A DNA stretch of 64,000 bases, taken from contig WBMW01003911.1 in assembly GCA_013396635.1 (NCBI GenBank), positions 998,920 to 1,062,919 of the forward strand, written 5' to 3'. The notes under the pieces are model-generated. The model worked only from the letters and a program-made list of their open reading frames with translations, was not told the DNA's origin and searched no databases. Positions 42,501 to 49,881 of the stretch are shown here, in pieces. Made by a program: the position numbers and the translations under genes. The number at the start of each line of letters is the position of its first letter. The first letter of the stretch is position 1. Source of the stretch: Penelope pileata (lineage: Eukaryota; Chordata; Aves; Galliformes; Cracidae).

Positions 42501-45500
42501 ACAAATGCTTTTGAAAAAAGTGTTTGGCTGAGCAAGTCAGAAGACTAACTCTGTGGAAAACAAATCCACTGGCACAACATAACAGTAACAGCAGGTTCAA
42601 GGAATCCCTGTGACTGCTGAGACTGTCAGACAACAGACTGCTCCAATTTCACTGGGCTGCACAAGCCAGCGAACGCAAGATGTAATTCACTTTCTTCATC
42701 CCTCTTTTTTTGTTTCACACTTCAATTGTTAAGCAATTGCAATCATGAAGAGCAGACACACAGGTGTGTGGCAAATACTATGTGAGTCAGTGATACAGTC
42801 ACTAGTATGGGGCTAGAAAATCTAACACTGAGAAAAGTGAGCTCCTAGCCTTTCCTTGTGACCTTAATATGATCCCCATTATATGATATTTTCTAAAGGA
42901 CTTGAATTCCTACAGAGAGAGAGACAGTGAATGTGTTCATCAGATGGAAAGACAACTCTGTGAGGGTGATACTATCTCCTTCGACCCTCCTGAACCATGC
43001 TAACTTTGATCAAGGTAAACTGCCTCTTTTTGTTCAGCAATTTCAAAACTGCAACTTCCCTTTAGTGGCGAAAAGTCCTCCCTAAACAACAAGAGCTCAA
43101 ACTTTTGAGGCATGACAGGTTAATACACTGTTTTACACATTTCAGAAAAGGCCTAATCCTCTAAGCACAATCCAAAAAATAGAGTGTTGGTAGAAATCAG
43201 AGTCTCCTCTCTTCCCCAGCAGAGCAGCTTACATTCTAACATTGATACCCAAGAGAAGTCCCTAATTAAGGAGGTATATGCACTATATCCTGTCTTTGCA
43301 CAGATAGGAAAATTACCACTTGCACAAAAGGAGACAAAGAATCCTATTAGGTTGCTTCAGAGATTTATCAGTTATTCAGCAAGTCTTTATATTAAAAAAT
43401 AGAAAACTTTTATTGTTTTATACAATCATTCATTTACATTTGTTTCTCTAAAACTTTTCATAAATCTATGTTTGTATAATTACTGACTTGCATTATTGTA
43501 CAAACTATTGATATAATAACCACCTGTTTTTCAAAAACACCAACCCTGTATTTACAGAAATAAATAGACCTTGTTTTTGCTGGATCTAAATATAAAAGAC
43601 AAGTGATAAATAAAACTCCAAAGCCAAAAGATTTATATCTGTTGAGTGAAGCTGCAAGAATTACACGTATTCTTTTGGCATTCAGTGGCCTTCCATCCAA
43701 AGCTCACCCCTTACAGCAGCTGGTGAGAGCTTCTAGGGACACTATGAGAGATGCAAGTCTTACATAAACCTAACTGGCCTACAAACACAGAAAAGTCAGA
43801 TTCCTTTGTAAATGGAAAAAAATATATACATATATCAACACTGTATTTAGCAAGGGTTTACTCCATTCCAATAGCTAACAGTCTGTCATAATTGCAAAGT
43901 GAGGTACCTCTTGCTTAATTTGCTAGCAAACTGCCACAGAAGTCATCTTAGAACTTCTTTCGTATTGATACAGCTCAGAGCCAAGTGTCAGTTCCCACAA
44001 AAATATATTGTAAATCAGAAGTGTTCTTGAGTTTCAGTCGTTTACACACTGCTGGCCTTGCTGAAGTCTATAGCAAAAGAACATTCTTTTATATAAAATA
44101 AAGTTTGTTTTCTCAACAAGAACATACATACCTGCCGATAGAATTTCTCATACACGGGATTTGCACTCGATAGCTATTTAAAAAAAAAAAAAGGAAGACA
44201 GATGATTAACCATAAAATCCACATTTCAACTTTCTTCTTCCTGGAAAATTAAAGCTAGAAAACACTTTTTGCTTGTCTTCATAAAACATTATGCATTTAT
44301 ATATTTCTATTTATTCTGCAAAATGACGAGGACTCTGGCAGCTCTTTGTACAGTAACTTTAAGAAGACTAACTTCTTGTTTTGGGGTGGCTGATACTAAC
44401 CACTATCAGATTGCTATCAGACAGGTCACCAGGCTAGGCAGTACGAAACAGGAATTCTTACACAAAACAGCATCTACACTTAGAATTATTGCAATGTGGT
44501 GCCTTTGGAAAAACCCAGCTGGAAAAAGGTAAGTATAATAAAAGTTACTACACGGAAGTTATCACACAGAATACGTTAAAAAAAAAAACAAAAACAAGAA
44601 CAACCTTTGAATGTCATTCAGAAATAGAACTTCCCCCTTAAGAGGAATACGATCTGAAGGTCTGGGTCACATGCACAGACATTTGCACAAACTGAATCCA
44701 AACAAGGCAGCTTTTTCTGACTTGAAGTTTGGAAGTTTGCATTGAAAGACAGAAACCAACAACGTTTCAGGCTTTGTCATCATCACCGAGTTATGGAAAA
44801 GACTTTACTACAGCATGTGTAAATAGTGGCTATTTAAATCAAAGCAGGTACATGTTCCTAGAACAACAGCTAATAAAGCTGACAGACTTTCTTTCACACA
44901 TGCCAATTATCCAAGAATATTTACAGGGAAAGTTCAGTTTTAGAAACTATTTAGAAATCAAGGTTTTAATGTGATCCTGATCAAGTACAGGAAGCGTGCA
45001 ATATTAACAGAACATCCCAGAAGACAAATTGCAGATAACAGCTAGAGATAATGGGAGCACTTTCATTCAGAACTTTAAATTGGACTGTTCAGCAAGTACA
45101 CTGCCCTGGACACCCAGTTTCTCCTAAGAGCCATGCAGGGGGCTGGGAGCTGGGTCCTTTGTTTGTTTCTTTGGGCTCACGGTGACAGTGGTGAATACCT
45201 CTTGCATAAACAGAATAAAAATGACATATGCTGGGAAACCACCATCAGTATCTGCTGAAATACCTGCATTTACACCATTTAACCTTGCTCTGACTTTGCT
45301 CTGGTACCCAAACACTGATTGTTTCAGCCATTATCTAAGCAGGCATTTACATAACCCTTAAAACAGCCTGATGAAATACATTCACATTTTGCCAGACCTG
45401 ACTACCATAGCACCAACACAACACCACTTTGCATCACTTTCCAGCAAGCCCCAAAGCACGCTGTATTTTCTTAACTCATCGTCAAATGCTGTATTTACCA

Positions 45501-48500
45501 TCTCAGCGACAACCTCAATAGCAGTTCAGAGAAGCTGTTCTCCTAAACAGTCAAATACTTCACTAAGTTCATTAGTTCACTATAACGTACCATTATAGAT
45601 AGAATCAAACTAAAGCTAGGAGCAAAATACCGGCACAAAGTTGGCCAGGGTGTACTCCAGAAGTAACAGTTCACATCATCACTCTTGCCCAATATCACTC
45701 TTTGTTCAGCCAAATGTCTCATTGTTACAGCCAAACCTATCCTTGTCACTCCTGGACAGGAAATATCATGCTGGAGTCCTGCAATGAAAACACTGAGTGC
45801 AAAACAATCTTTTCATTCAGCACTTGGAGTACAAGCCAGTAATTCTTATTTGTTTCGTTAATGTTTCCAATGTTCATTTTAACATCGGTATCGCTGCAAT
45901 AACTGGAATTTCCTGTGACATCAAATAGAGTAGTAATAAAAAAAATTCCCGACTATTTTTACTAGCAACAGACTTGTTTTTCATGTAAAGTATCCTCCCA
46001 TAATAAAACAGAGATATAAATATTGTCAGGGATATTCTCAATCTGAGAGAAGAAGGAAAATACTGCTGAACACCTTCTGAAGTGTTGCTGCAGAATTTAC
46101 CTGAGAGCAATCTTTTCATGGGATCCATAACATGCAACTGCAGAGAGTAAACTCAACTTGTTTTCAATGCAAAAAGGAGGGAGGGAGAAAAGGTCAGATT
46201 TCACTGCATGCAAAAAGGAAATGTATTACTATGTTTCCATTCAAAAGTTTATCACTTCACAAGAGGGATGCCTGCTCTAGCAATTACAGCCTTTGTTACA
46301 AGACCTTTGAACTTCAGAACACTAACCCAGGAAATTAAAAACCACCTTCAGGGACACCTGTCTTTTTTATCTTCTGGAGGCAGCCAAGCCTTGATACCCC
46401 AGGTTTCCATCCCTCTGTCACGTTCCTACTTAGGTCTAACAAAAGACTACTGCCAGCCTGTCCATTCCACCCATCCACAAAGCAGTGAAAAAGCCCAGGT
46501 TGGGGGGGTATCTGCAGAGAAAAAATAAAAAAATAAAGTATCCCTCCAACCCAAGTGAGGTAGGTGAAAAACAAGTTCTTCCATCTCAATTAAAAGCTAA
46601 AATACTGTATTCCATCATGATGCAAATCTCCAAGATTCATTTTAAGTTTCCAGGTCAAATGACACAATCTGGTAGTGAATACACTTCACGTAGCCATCCT
46701 CTTGCTCTTTCCTGGATCTCAAGGGGACTCAGGGTAGAAAAGACCCTTTCCTCTCAAACACAGGAAGAATCTCAGCTCTCCATTTCCGAGAAGTTAAAAA
46801 GGGAAGGAAGAACGAAGCACAGCTCTTGTTCCACTCTTACAGGCAGAGGCAGCTCCCTCTTAAAGGTTGAGAAGGGTATGAAATTAGTACAAAAAGATAA
46901 AATAACATCCAAGCACTACTCCTACCTGGAATCCCTCCTACAGCAGTGCACAGCCTGGGCACAGTACTGACAGGTTACCAGCAAGAGAGAAATCAAACAA
47001 AAAACCACAGCCACACAGCCAAAAAGCAGGTAAGCTTAAGGCAAGCTGGGTTTATTATGATGTCCCTTCCAAACAATAATAAACCTGCCTTTTCTCCTGT
47101 TGCTTTTCTGTCTTATCTGAAGCATTTCACGGTAAAGCTTTCTGCCACTTCCTATTCTATAACTAAGAACAACTCAATTTCAGCTTGATGTGCTTCATTA
47201 CAGAACGTACACACATCTAAGCAATGCATCCCTTGAGAGGAGGGTCTGAATCCAGTCTTGGTATATTTTTTCCCACCATGAAATTCCTCCACCTAAATAT
47301 CGTTCCTTATTACCACACTGACATCAGCACTATCAGTCTCACATGCACAGGGGGAGCTACACAGTCACTCCCTTCCAGCACACACAACACCAGACCCCAA
47401 ACTTTCAATCACACACAGTTTGTCATACCGAACCACAGCTTTAATTCTCAAAAGCAACAGGAACTCTTGAATGTCTATGTTATATCAGCCTCCAAGAAGC
47501 ATATTTTCTACACTCCTAATATGCATTTTCTGCATCTTCTCTTGTCCATCCTCTCTAAATTAAACCAGATAAGCAGCCATAAAACTCTTCTCATTAGCTA
47601 TAGCATAACTTGAGTTTTCCAACAACAGATGACAGTTTGCTAGACACCAAAGGTTTATCCTCACTGCTACTGTCTTGTTTCCAAACTGAAGACAACCACA
47701 ACAAAACATTCACTGGGTAGAAGCTTTCTTAGGAGTCCCATATTTAATTCACAGCTACGCTCACACCATGACACCCATCAAGCAAATGCAAGTGGCAACA
47801 AGATGTTGCAGAATGGGTTCAAAAAGGGAGAAAAAGATACCTCTGATTATTATTAAAACCAGGGGTAAGGAGGAAAGAGATAATCCTATTCATTTTGCAA
47901 CACTCTTTAAGCATACAGGTGTAATTAATTTCATGACAGCTAAACAGGCCTGAAATGTTTTTACTTATCAACCTACAGAAAGTTCCATGTTACTTCAGTA
48001 GGGCTTTAAATTCAAATAGAGGATGTTCAGCCTTCTCAGACAGCACAGCTGCAGAGACATCTGAAAATACCCTAGTCTGATTTCGGAAACCCCCAACTTC
48101 CTAACTATGTTAAATCAGTCAAAACCACATGGGAAGGGGAAAAGAAAATCTGAGACGACTGTGAGCTCAACTGCAGGTCAAGCAGGACTGCTGCTTGCTC
48201 TCTTCTGCATGTGGTCTGCAGCAAGAAGTGCCAGGCTGCACGCTGCTCCCGCTGTGTACGTGATCGATCGGACTGCAGCCAGGAACCCCATCCTCAATTT
48301 CACTTCCTCATACTACATCTCAGCACATTCAAGGCACAGTTTGTCAGGACTTTTCATGACCTTAAAATGCCAGAAATCAGAGCCTGTATTGAAGAAATTA
48401 TCTTCAGGCTTGCCTGACTTTCTAAGATGATTTGTATTTCATGCAGCTTCCTCCCACTCCCAAAAAAACCCTTCACACAAATGGTTGACAACAGAAAGAG

Positions 48501-49867
48501 CTTCCTCAATTTCACCGCTGATGCAAGTTGCAGCCACAATGGTTTTAAGGACGCCGGCGGTTTTTCTGCTTCTGTCAACATTATCACATTTCTATTTAGT
48601 CCCTCTTCCACGTGACCAAAGAAGTAAATGAACTCCACAATGCCAGGATTACACAGCCTGCAAGCTGCAGTGTTTCCCTGCAGAGTGCACGACAGCAGGC
48701 ACCGCTCCCCTCTCCCCAAACCAAGAGCCACAACAGCCCATGCCCACACCACAGCCCACAGCCTTCATGCTGCTGAAGAGGAAAGAAGTTTTCCTAGAAA
48801 AGTAAGGGGACGTCTTCAATTTTACTTCTTTAGCCTGAAGAGTGTTGAAAGGAGATAGAAAACGCTAACCTAATGTTTCTGAGTATCAAAGGGAGCTTCC
48901 AGAGGACACTGCTACCTCCGCGTTTCTGCAGACCTTCACACACACTTGCTTTCCCAACACATCTCAGGTTCATGTTTTTGCTGATCTTCTCTTTCCTTGA
49001 AACAGCTGAGGATTTCCTCAGAACTCAGCCACGTAGGGGAATAGCTGCAAGCTGAGCAGCCCAGCTCAGGACTTTTTAATTTCTTCACACACGCTTGAAT
49101 GAGTCACACTTATTTACCAACTTTTTTTTTTTTTTTTTTTTTTAAATAAACGTGACAATCGGTTATGGGATTGAACCCCTCAGGCAGCTGGCACGTGTGC
49201 CTCGGGCCTGCCAGGTAGGAGAGAGCTTCTCAGAACCCAGCACAGCACTGGAAGTCATTTATTACCCATCCAATCTCCAGGGAATAAGAAGTGGCCCCAA
49301 CTGTACAGAAGCAATTCTGTTGCCACCAGGGAGAGATCTTTAGCAACAAAGAGATTGAGGCACTGCGGAATCGCCTGAACACCAAACGGTGCCACAATTC
49401 TCCAGGTTGTAAGGCCATCCCTGCCAAGCCCTTCCCTCACAGCCAGGCACCTGCACTGCCAGTACGCAGGAGCAGGGTCCCCACACACACAGGTGACCAA
49501 AAAAGAGGTACCGTACCCTCCACGTCAGTACCTTGGAGCCAAAACATCGCTAATACACCTCTGACACAAGAAATAAAGCCCGGGCCACCTCCGGAGAACC
49601 CCTCCTGAGCTGCGGGCAGGTCCCCGGGCACAGCCTCCCGAGCGCTGCCCTTCTCCACCGCCCCACACCGCGGGGCGGCTGTGCTTTATTTTCTGTTGGC
49701 CGTGCCTGCGCCAGGCGCTCCCTCCCCGAGACAAAAGACGGACGGCGCTGACAGCCGCCGCAGCCCAGCCCTCTGCGGGCCGCTCCCGNGGGCCTCGGCC
49801 CGAGGGAGGCGGGCGGCCCGCTCCCCGCGGCGGGAGGTACCTGTGTCAGGGAGAGGTGGGCGGCCAT
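6387..49867 (-). CDS. EPS15: EPS15 gene, complete 25-exon coding region (918 aa)
   Basis: Epidermal growth factor receptor substrate 15 is a cytosolic scaffold of clathrin-coated pits. It links AP-2 to NPF-containing partners such as epsin and to ubiquitinated cargo including EGFR. Seen here: 25 exons joining in phase, all introns GT-AG, 2757 coding bases including the TGA. Domain order: EH1 (about 13-102), EH2 (126-214), EH3 (255-345), coiled coil (about 360-545), a tail with 14 DPF motifs (620-860), a Crk-type PALPPK motif (793-798) and two ubiquitin-interacting motifs (about 874-893 and 899-918). Human EPS15 is 896 residues, so the length fits, the excess being mainly a longer EH2-EH3 linker. 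The start at 49867 has A at -3 and G at +4. The paralogue EPS15L1 is excluded by the coiled-coil sequence and the C-terminal UIM pair. Exon coordinates are listed separately. Confidence is very high for identity and high for each boundary. Confidence 0.98.
6534..8393 (-). other. EPS15 intron 24
   Basis: 1860 bases, GT-AG. Contains a poly-C/poly-A run near 7635-7650 and AT-rich stretches around 8045-8075. No exon or repeat family recognised. Confidence 0.85.
8394..8572 (-). CDS. EPS15: EPS15 exon 24, last DPF motifs (residues 811-870)
   Basis: 179 bases, phase 1 to phase 0. Starts GKRPINQIDSSDSFKPSD and continues with QPFP and FCDPFAP, ending NNFANFST. It has two DPF motifs. A third, present in human as SPDPFKL, is SDSF here (822-824), so one AP-2-binding motif has been lost. 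Donor GTGAGT. Confidence 0.94.
8573..11225 (-). other. EPS15 intron 23
   Basis: 2653 bases, GT-AG. A short poly-A tract lies at 8642-8655. Small open frames at 9154-9369 and 9658-9942 look like chance ORFs. Nothing else recognised. Confidence 0.85.
11226..11388 (-). CDS. EPS15: EPS15 exon 23, proline-rich Crk-binding segment (residues 757-810)
   Basis: 163 bases, phase 0 to phase 1. Starts ANNEDPFSSS, continues NNVVITKNSFEE and ends with PPALPPKTGTPTRPCPPPP plus one base of G811. PALPPK (793-798) fits the P-x-L-P-x-K class bound by Crk SH3 domains, a known EPS15 interaction. Donor GTAAGA. Confidence 0.96.
11746..11822 (-). CDS. EPS15: EPS15 exon 22, DPF and FADF segment (residues 731-756)
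   Basis: 77 bases. Two bases complete A731, then TDPFTSLFGNESFGSG and FADFSTLSK. The human equivalent is TDPFASVFGNESFGGGFADFSTLSK, nearly identical. One DPF motif. Donor GTAATA. Confidence 0.95.
12876..12945 (-). CDS. EPS15: EPS15 exon 21, DPF segment (residues 708-730)
   Basis: 70 bases, phase 0 to phase 1. Encodes TEIPKKNDPFAPGGTT and VTASNDL plus one base of A731. Human has VETLKHNDPFAPGGT here, so the DPFAPGG core is conserved and its front is not. Donor GTAAAA. Confidence 0.93.
13382..13518 (-). CDS. EPS15: EPS15 exon 20, DPF cluster (residues 662-707)
   Basis: 137 bases, phase 1 to phase 0. Holds five DPF motifs (DPFGG, DPFKG, DPFAA, DPFVT, DPFSA) and the conserved DCFFKQS block, ending SNSNNTT. 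This is the densest AP-2-binding part of the tail. Donor GTAAGT. Confidence 0.95.
13519..15724 (-). other. EPS15 introns 19 and 18
   Basis: Introns of 853 and 1317 bases (13519-14371 and 14408-15724) on either side of the 36-base exon 19. A 119-codon plus-strand frame at 13797-14156 lacks any recognisable family and is probably chance. Poly-A at 14329-14339. Confidence 0.85.
14372..14407 (-). CDS. EPS15: EPS15 exon 19, 36-base DPF microexon (residues 650-662)
   Basis: Two bases complete S650, then DPFKDDPFGKI and one base of D662. Acceptor ACAG, donor GTAAGC. Two more DPF motifs, identical to the human SDPFKDDPFGKID. It is symmetric (phase 1 at both ends), so it could be skipped without a frameshift. 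Confidence 0.93.
15725..15815 (-). CDS. EPS15: EPS15 exon 18, first DPF motifs (residues 620-649)
   Basis: 91 bases, phase 0 to phase 1. Encodes EDPFDAESHPLPDLVSET, then SLEFFQSDPFVG and the first base of S650. Two DPF motifs, which bind the alpha-adaptin ear of AP-2 in this family. Donor GTAAGT. Confidence 0.93.
16068..16145 (-). CDS. EPS15: EPS15 exon 17, acidic/Thr-rich linker (residues 594-619)
   Basis: 78 bases, phase 0, encoding TRNSPETTASVVEEDKET then PAATVTKK. It is poorly conserved, which is usual for this linker (human has ARSSPELLPSG... and VTEK). Donor GTGAGT. The next human segment, about 14 residues before EEDPF, has no counterpart in the exons placed here. The following 252-base intron is open in this frame for most of its length. 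Confidence 0.85.
16701..16898 (-). CDS. EPS15: EPS15 exon 16, end of coiled coil and Ser-rich linker (residues 528-593)
   Basis: 198 bases, phase 0. Starts VQTKLLELKELENNQFSW, the last coil turns, then a polar linker with SSLSNSSSETANLNEN and ends NNVSP. Human shows the same SSSETANLNE signature. Donor GTGAGT, acceptor ACAG. Confidence 0.94.
17453..17650 (-). CDS. EPS15: EPS15 exon 15, coiled coil (residues 462-527)
   Basis: 198 bases, phase 0. Starts IAMLKAEITSQESKISAYED, contains LSRLQQETAELEH and GPLQQHLQDSQQ, and ends EINS before donor GTAAGG. Heptads continue throughout. Two human glutamates (ELEES, AQLEP) are replaced by H and G here, mild changes in the coil. Confidence 0.97.
18312..18473 (-). 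CDS. EPS15: EPS15 exon 14, coiled coil (residues 408-461)
   Basis: 162 bases, phase 0. Begins DLQDEVKRESSNLQKLQAQK and ends KCAEEAHL. It is a charged heptad-repeat segment very similar to human (DLQDEVQRENTNLQKLQAQK). Donor GTAAGG. Confidence 0.97.
18474..22355 (-). other. EPS15 intron 13
   Basis: 3882 bases. Holds a possible degraded CR1-like fragment near 19450-19500, a long imperfect hairpin at 20665-20708 and a short (AG)n run at 20418-20430. No exon recognised. Confidence 0.8.
19450..19500. mobile_element. possible degraded CR1-like LINE fragment
   Basis: The string CAGACTAGATGACTTACGAG followed by TTACTTCTGA resembles the 3' part of avian CR1 elements, where a GACTAGATGACC...GAGGTCCCTTCCAA motif is common. 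Too short and diverged to be sure, and no terminal octamer repeat follows. Confidence 0.35.
22356..22428 (-). CDS. EPS15: EPS15 exon 13, coiled coil (residues 384-407)
   Basis: 73 bases. The first base completes R383, then EKNNVEQDLKEKEDTIKQ and RTSEVQ. The residues are identical to human EPS15 over the whole exon. Donor GTAAAT, acceptor TAG. It is isolated between introns of 5.4 and 3.9 kb. Confidence 0.96.
22429..27792 (-). other. EPS15 intron 12
   Basis: 5364 bases, one of the longest introns. Poly-A at 22613-22629, an A/C-rich tract at 24661-24710 and a T-rich tract at 27708-27731. Otherwise AT-rich with no recognised exon or repeat. Confidence 0.8.
27793..27878 (-). CDS. EPS15: EPS15 exon 12, start of coiled coil (residues 355-383)
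   Basis: 86 bases, phase 0 to phase 2. Encodes STQGLNSVADFSAIKELD, then TLNNEIVDLQ and two bases of R383. It begins the central coiled coil used for dimer and tetramer formation. The human sequence has NIIGSSPV where STQGLNSV stands, a local replacement. Donor GTAGGT. Confidence 0.95.
27879..31420 (-). other. EPS15 intron 11
   Basis: 3542 bases. Contains a perfect 11-bp-stem hairpin at 29046-29071. Small open frames (for example minus strand 29797-30099, 100 codons) show no recognisable family. No other structure seen. Confidence 0.8.
31421..31580 (-). CDS. EPS15: EPS15 exon 11, second half of EH3 (residues 302-354)
   Basis: 160 bases. The first base completes W301. It encodes ALCDTKDCGKLSKEQFALAF, then the post-EH segment IDPPQALTPEMIPPSD and SVTLQK. 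The second EF loop of EH3 has Lys and Cys at ligand positions, as in human, so it is unlikely to bind calcium. Acceptor ACAG, donor GTAAGG. Confidence 0.96.
31581..34471 (-). other. EPS15 introns 10 and 9
   Basis: Introns of 881 bases (31581-32461) and 1864 bases (32608-34471). Intron 10 has a 24-bp perfect palindrome at 32380-32403, 58 bases past the exon 10 donor. Intron 9 has a pyrimidine-rich, relatively GC-rich block at about 33400-33660. Confidence 0.8.
32462..32607 (-). CDS. EPS15: EPS15 exon 10, first half of EH3 (residues 253-301)
   Basis: 146 bases, phase 0 to phase 2. Starts WVVSPADKIKYDEIF and contains a canonical EF loop, D271 to E282 (DKDMDGFVSGVE). It ends LLAHI plus the first two bases of W301. 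Donor GTAGGG is weaker than most in this gene but is the only one that restores the frame with exon 11. Confidence 0.95.
34472..34672 (-). CDS. EPS15: EPS15 exon 9, end of EH2 and extended EH2-EH3 linker (residues 186-252)
   Basis: 201 bases, phase 0, between acceptor TTCAG and donor GTATAA. The first 29 codons (AMFLVYCALEKEP to SKRK) close EH2 and match human closely. The remaining 38 codons (215-252) form a Pro/Ser/Ala-rich stretch containing VPGAMPLIPTSASSKDS and ending KTPLPQ. Human EPS15 has a single residue between SKRK and the WVVSP that opens EH3. The stretch resembles the linker of the paralogue EPS15L1 (FPGAVPVLPAS...KDS). The open frame runs exactly to a good donor and joins exon 10 in phase, so the exon is probably real in at least one isoform. 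A shorter form using an internal donor cannot be excluded. Confidence 0.88.
36249..36308 (-). CDS. EPS15: EPS15 exon 8, EH2 calcium loop (residues 166-185)
   Basis: Encodes VWELSDIDRDGMLDRDEFAV. It holds the EH2 pocket tryptophan (W167) and a canonical EF-hand loop, D171 to E182 with D-x-D-x-D-G-x-L-x-x-x-E, so EH2 should bind calcium as the human domain does. Human has H where R174 stands, outside the key ligand positions. Confidence 0.97.
36746..36871 (-). CDS. EPS15: EPS15 exon 7, first half of EH2 (residues 124-165)
   Basis: 126 bases, phase 0. Starts LEDKAKYDAIFDSLNP, runs through GLLSGDKVKPVLLNSKL and ends PVDILGR. EH2 is the best-studied NPF-binding domain of EPS15. The only unusual change is L124 where human has P. 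Donor GTAAGA. Confidence 0.97.
37332..37397 (-). CDS. EPS15: EPS15 exon 6, EH1-EH2 linker (residues 102-123)
   Basis: Sixty-six bases, phase 0, encoding TDTSSPLLLSGTASNDVPWAVK. This is the flexible linker between EH1 and EH2 and is more divergent than the domains on either side. Human starts this segment HDTSSPLL. The exon is a multiple of three and phase 0 at both ends, so skipping it would keep the frame. Confidence 0.94.
37818..37913 (-). CDS. EPS15: EPS15 exon 5 (residues 70-101)
   Basis: Ninety-six bases, phase 0, starting EFFVALRLVACAQNG and ending VPPPRF. It closes EH1 with its C-terminal helix and the proline-rich tail that packs on the domain. It is nearly identical to human (E to D and A to P in the second half). 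Donor GTAAGT. Confidence 0.96.
38906..38953 (-). CDS. EPS15: EPS15 exon 4 (residues 54-69)
   Basis: Encodes IWDLADTDSKGILNKQ. It carries the conserved EH tryptophan (W55), which lines the NPF-binding pocket in this family, and the second EF-hand loop of EH1 (D59 to E70, the last residue supplied by exon 5). Donor GTATGA, acceptor TAG. Confidence 0.96.
39302..39391 (-). CDS. EPS15: EPS15 exon 3 (residues 24-53)
   Basis: Ninety bases, phase 0, encoding the first EF-hand-like loop of EH1 and the following helix (motifs VDSANTGRVLASDAA and FLKKSGL). Acceptor CAG, donor GTATTT. As in EH1 of the family, this loop is not a full canonical calcium-binding loop. Confidence 0.96.
39392..44131 (-). other. 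EPS15 intron 2
   Basis: 4740 bases. A T/G low-complexity tract (TTTTG-like units) lies at 41586-41632. Short poly-A runs occur near 39531 and 42100-42120. Open frames up to about 100 codons are unsupported. No repeat family recognised. Confidence 0.8.
44132..44173 (-). CDS. EPS15: EPS15 exon 2 (residues 10-23)
   Basis: Encodes LSSANPVYEKFYRQ, the first helix of EH1. It is flanked by acceptor AG (44174-44175) and donor GTATGT. It is a 42-base phase 0 exon, matching the human LSSGNPVYEKYYRQ segment with conservative changes only. Confidence 0.95.
44174..49840 (-). other. EPS15 intron 1
   Basis: 5667 bases between the CpG-island exon and exon 2. Contains a 22-base T run at 49122-49143, a poly-A tract at 44579-44588 and several plus-strand open frames (161 codons at 46485-46970 and 129 at 47224-47613) without recognisable domains. 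The first kilobase past exon 1 is GC-rich and may hold regulatory sites, but none is identified. Confidence 0.8.
49122..49143. repeat. 22-base T run
   Basis: Uninterrupted T homopolymer on the plus strand, in intron 1 about 700 bases from exon 1. It could be the tail of an old minus-strand retroposed sequence, but no body or target duplication is recognised. Confidence 0.9.
49841..49867 (-). CDS. EPS15: EPS15 exon 1, start codon (residues 1-9)
   Basis: Encodes MAAHLSLTQ and is followed by the donor GTACCT. Human EPS15 begins MAAAAQLSLTQ, so the N-terminus matches with two residues fewer. The ATG sits in the context AGC-ATG-G (A at -3, G at +4), a strong initiation context. It lies inside the CpG island. 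Two ATGs just upstream, in another frame, open a short overlapping ORF (separate entry). Confidence 0.93.
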
Positions 49868-49881
49868 GCTTCTTCCATCAT
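49846..49881 (-). other. short upstream ORF overlapping the EPS15 start codon
   Basis: Two consecutive ATGs (49881-49879 and 49878-49876) open an 11-codon frame, MMEEAWPPTSP, ending in TGA at 49848-49846 inside exon 1. It overlaps the EPS15 ATG (49867) in another frame. The second ATG has A at -3 and G at +4, as strong as the main start. It matters only if the transcript starts above 49881. Confidence 0.6.

Noticed and set aside
46485..46970. 161-codon plus-strand open frame in EPS15 intron 1
   Set aside because: No recognisable domain, low-complexity Lys/Ser/Gln composition, no clear promoter or splice context. Probably a chance ORF.
48354..48752. 132-codon minus-strand frame in intron 1
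   Set aside because: No start context, homology or conserved motif seen. It lies wholly inside an intron.
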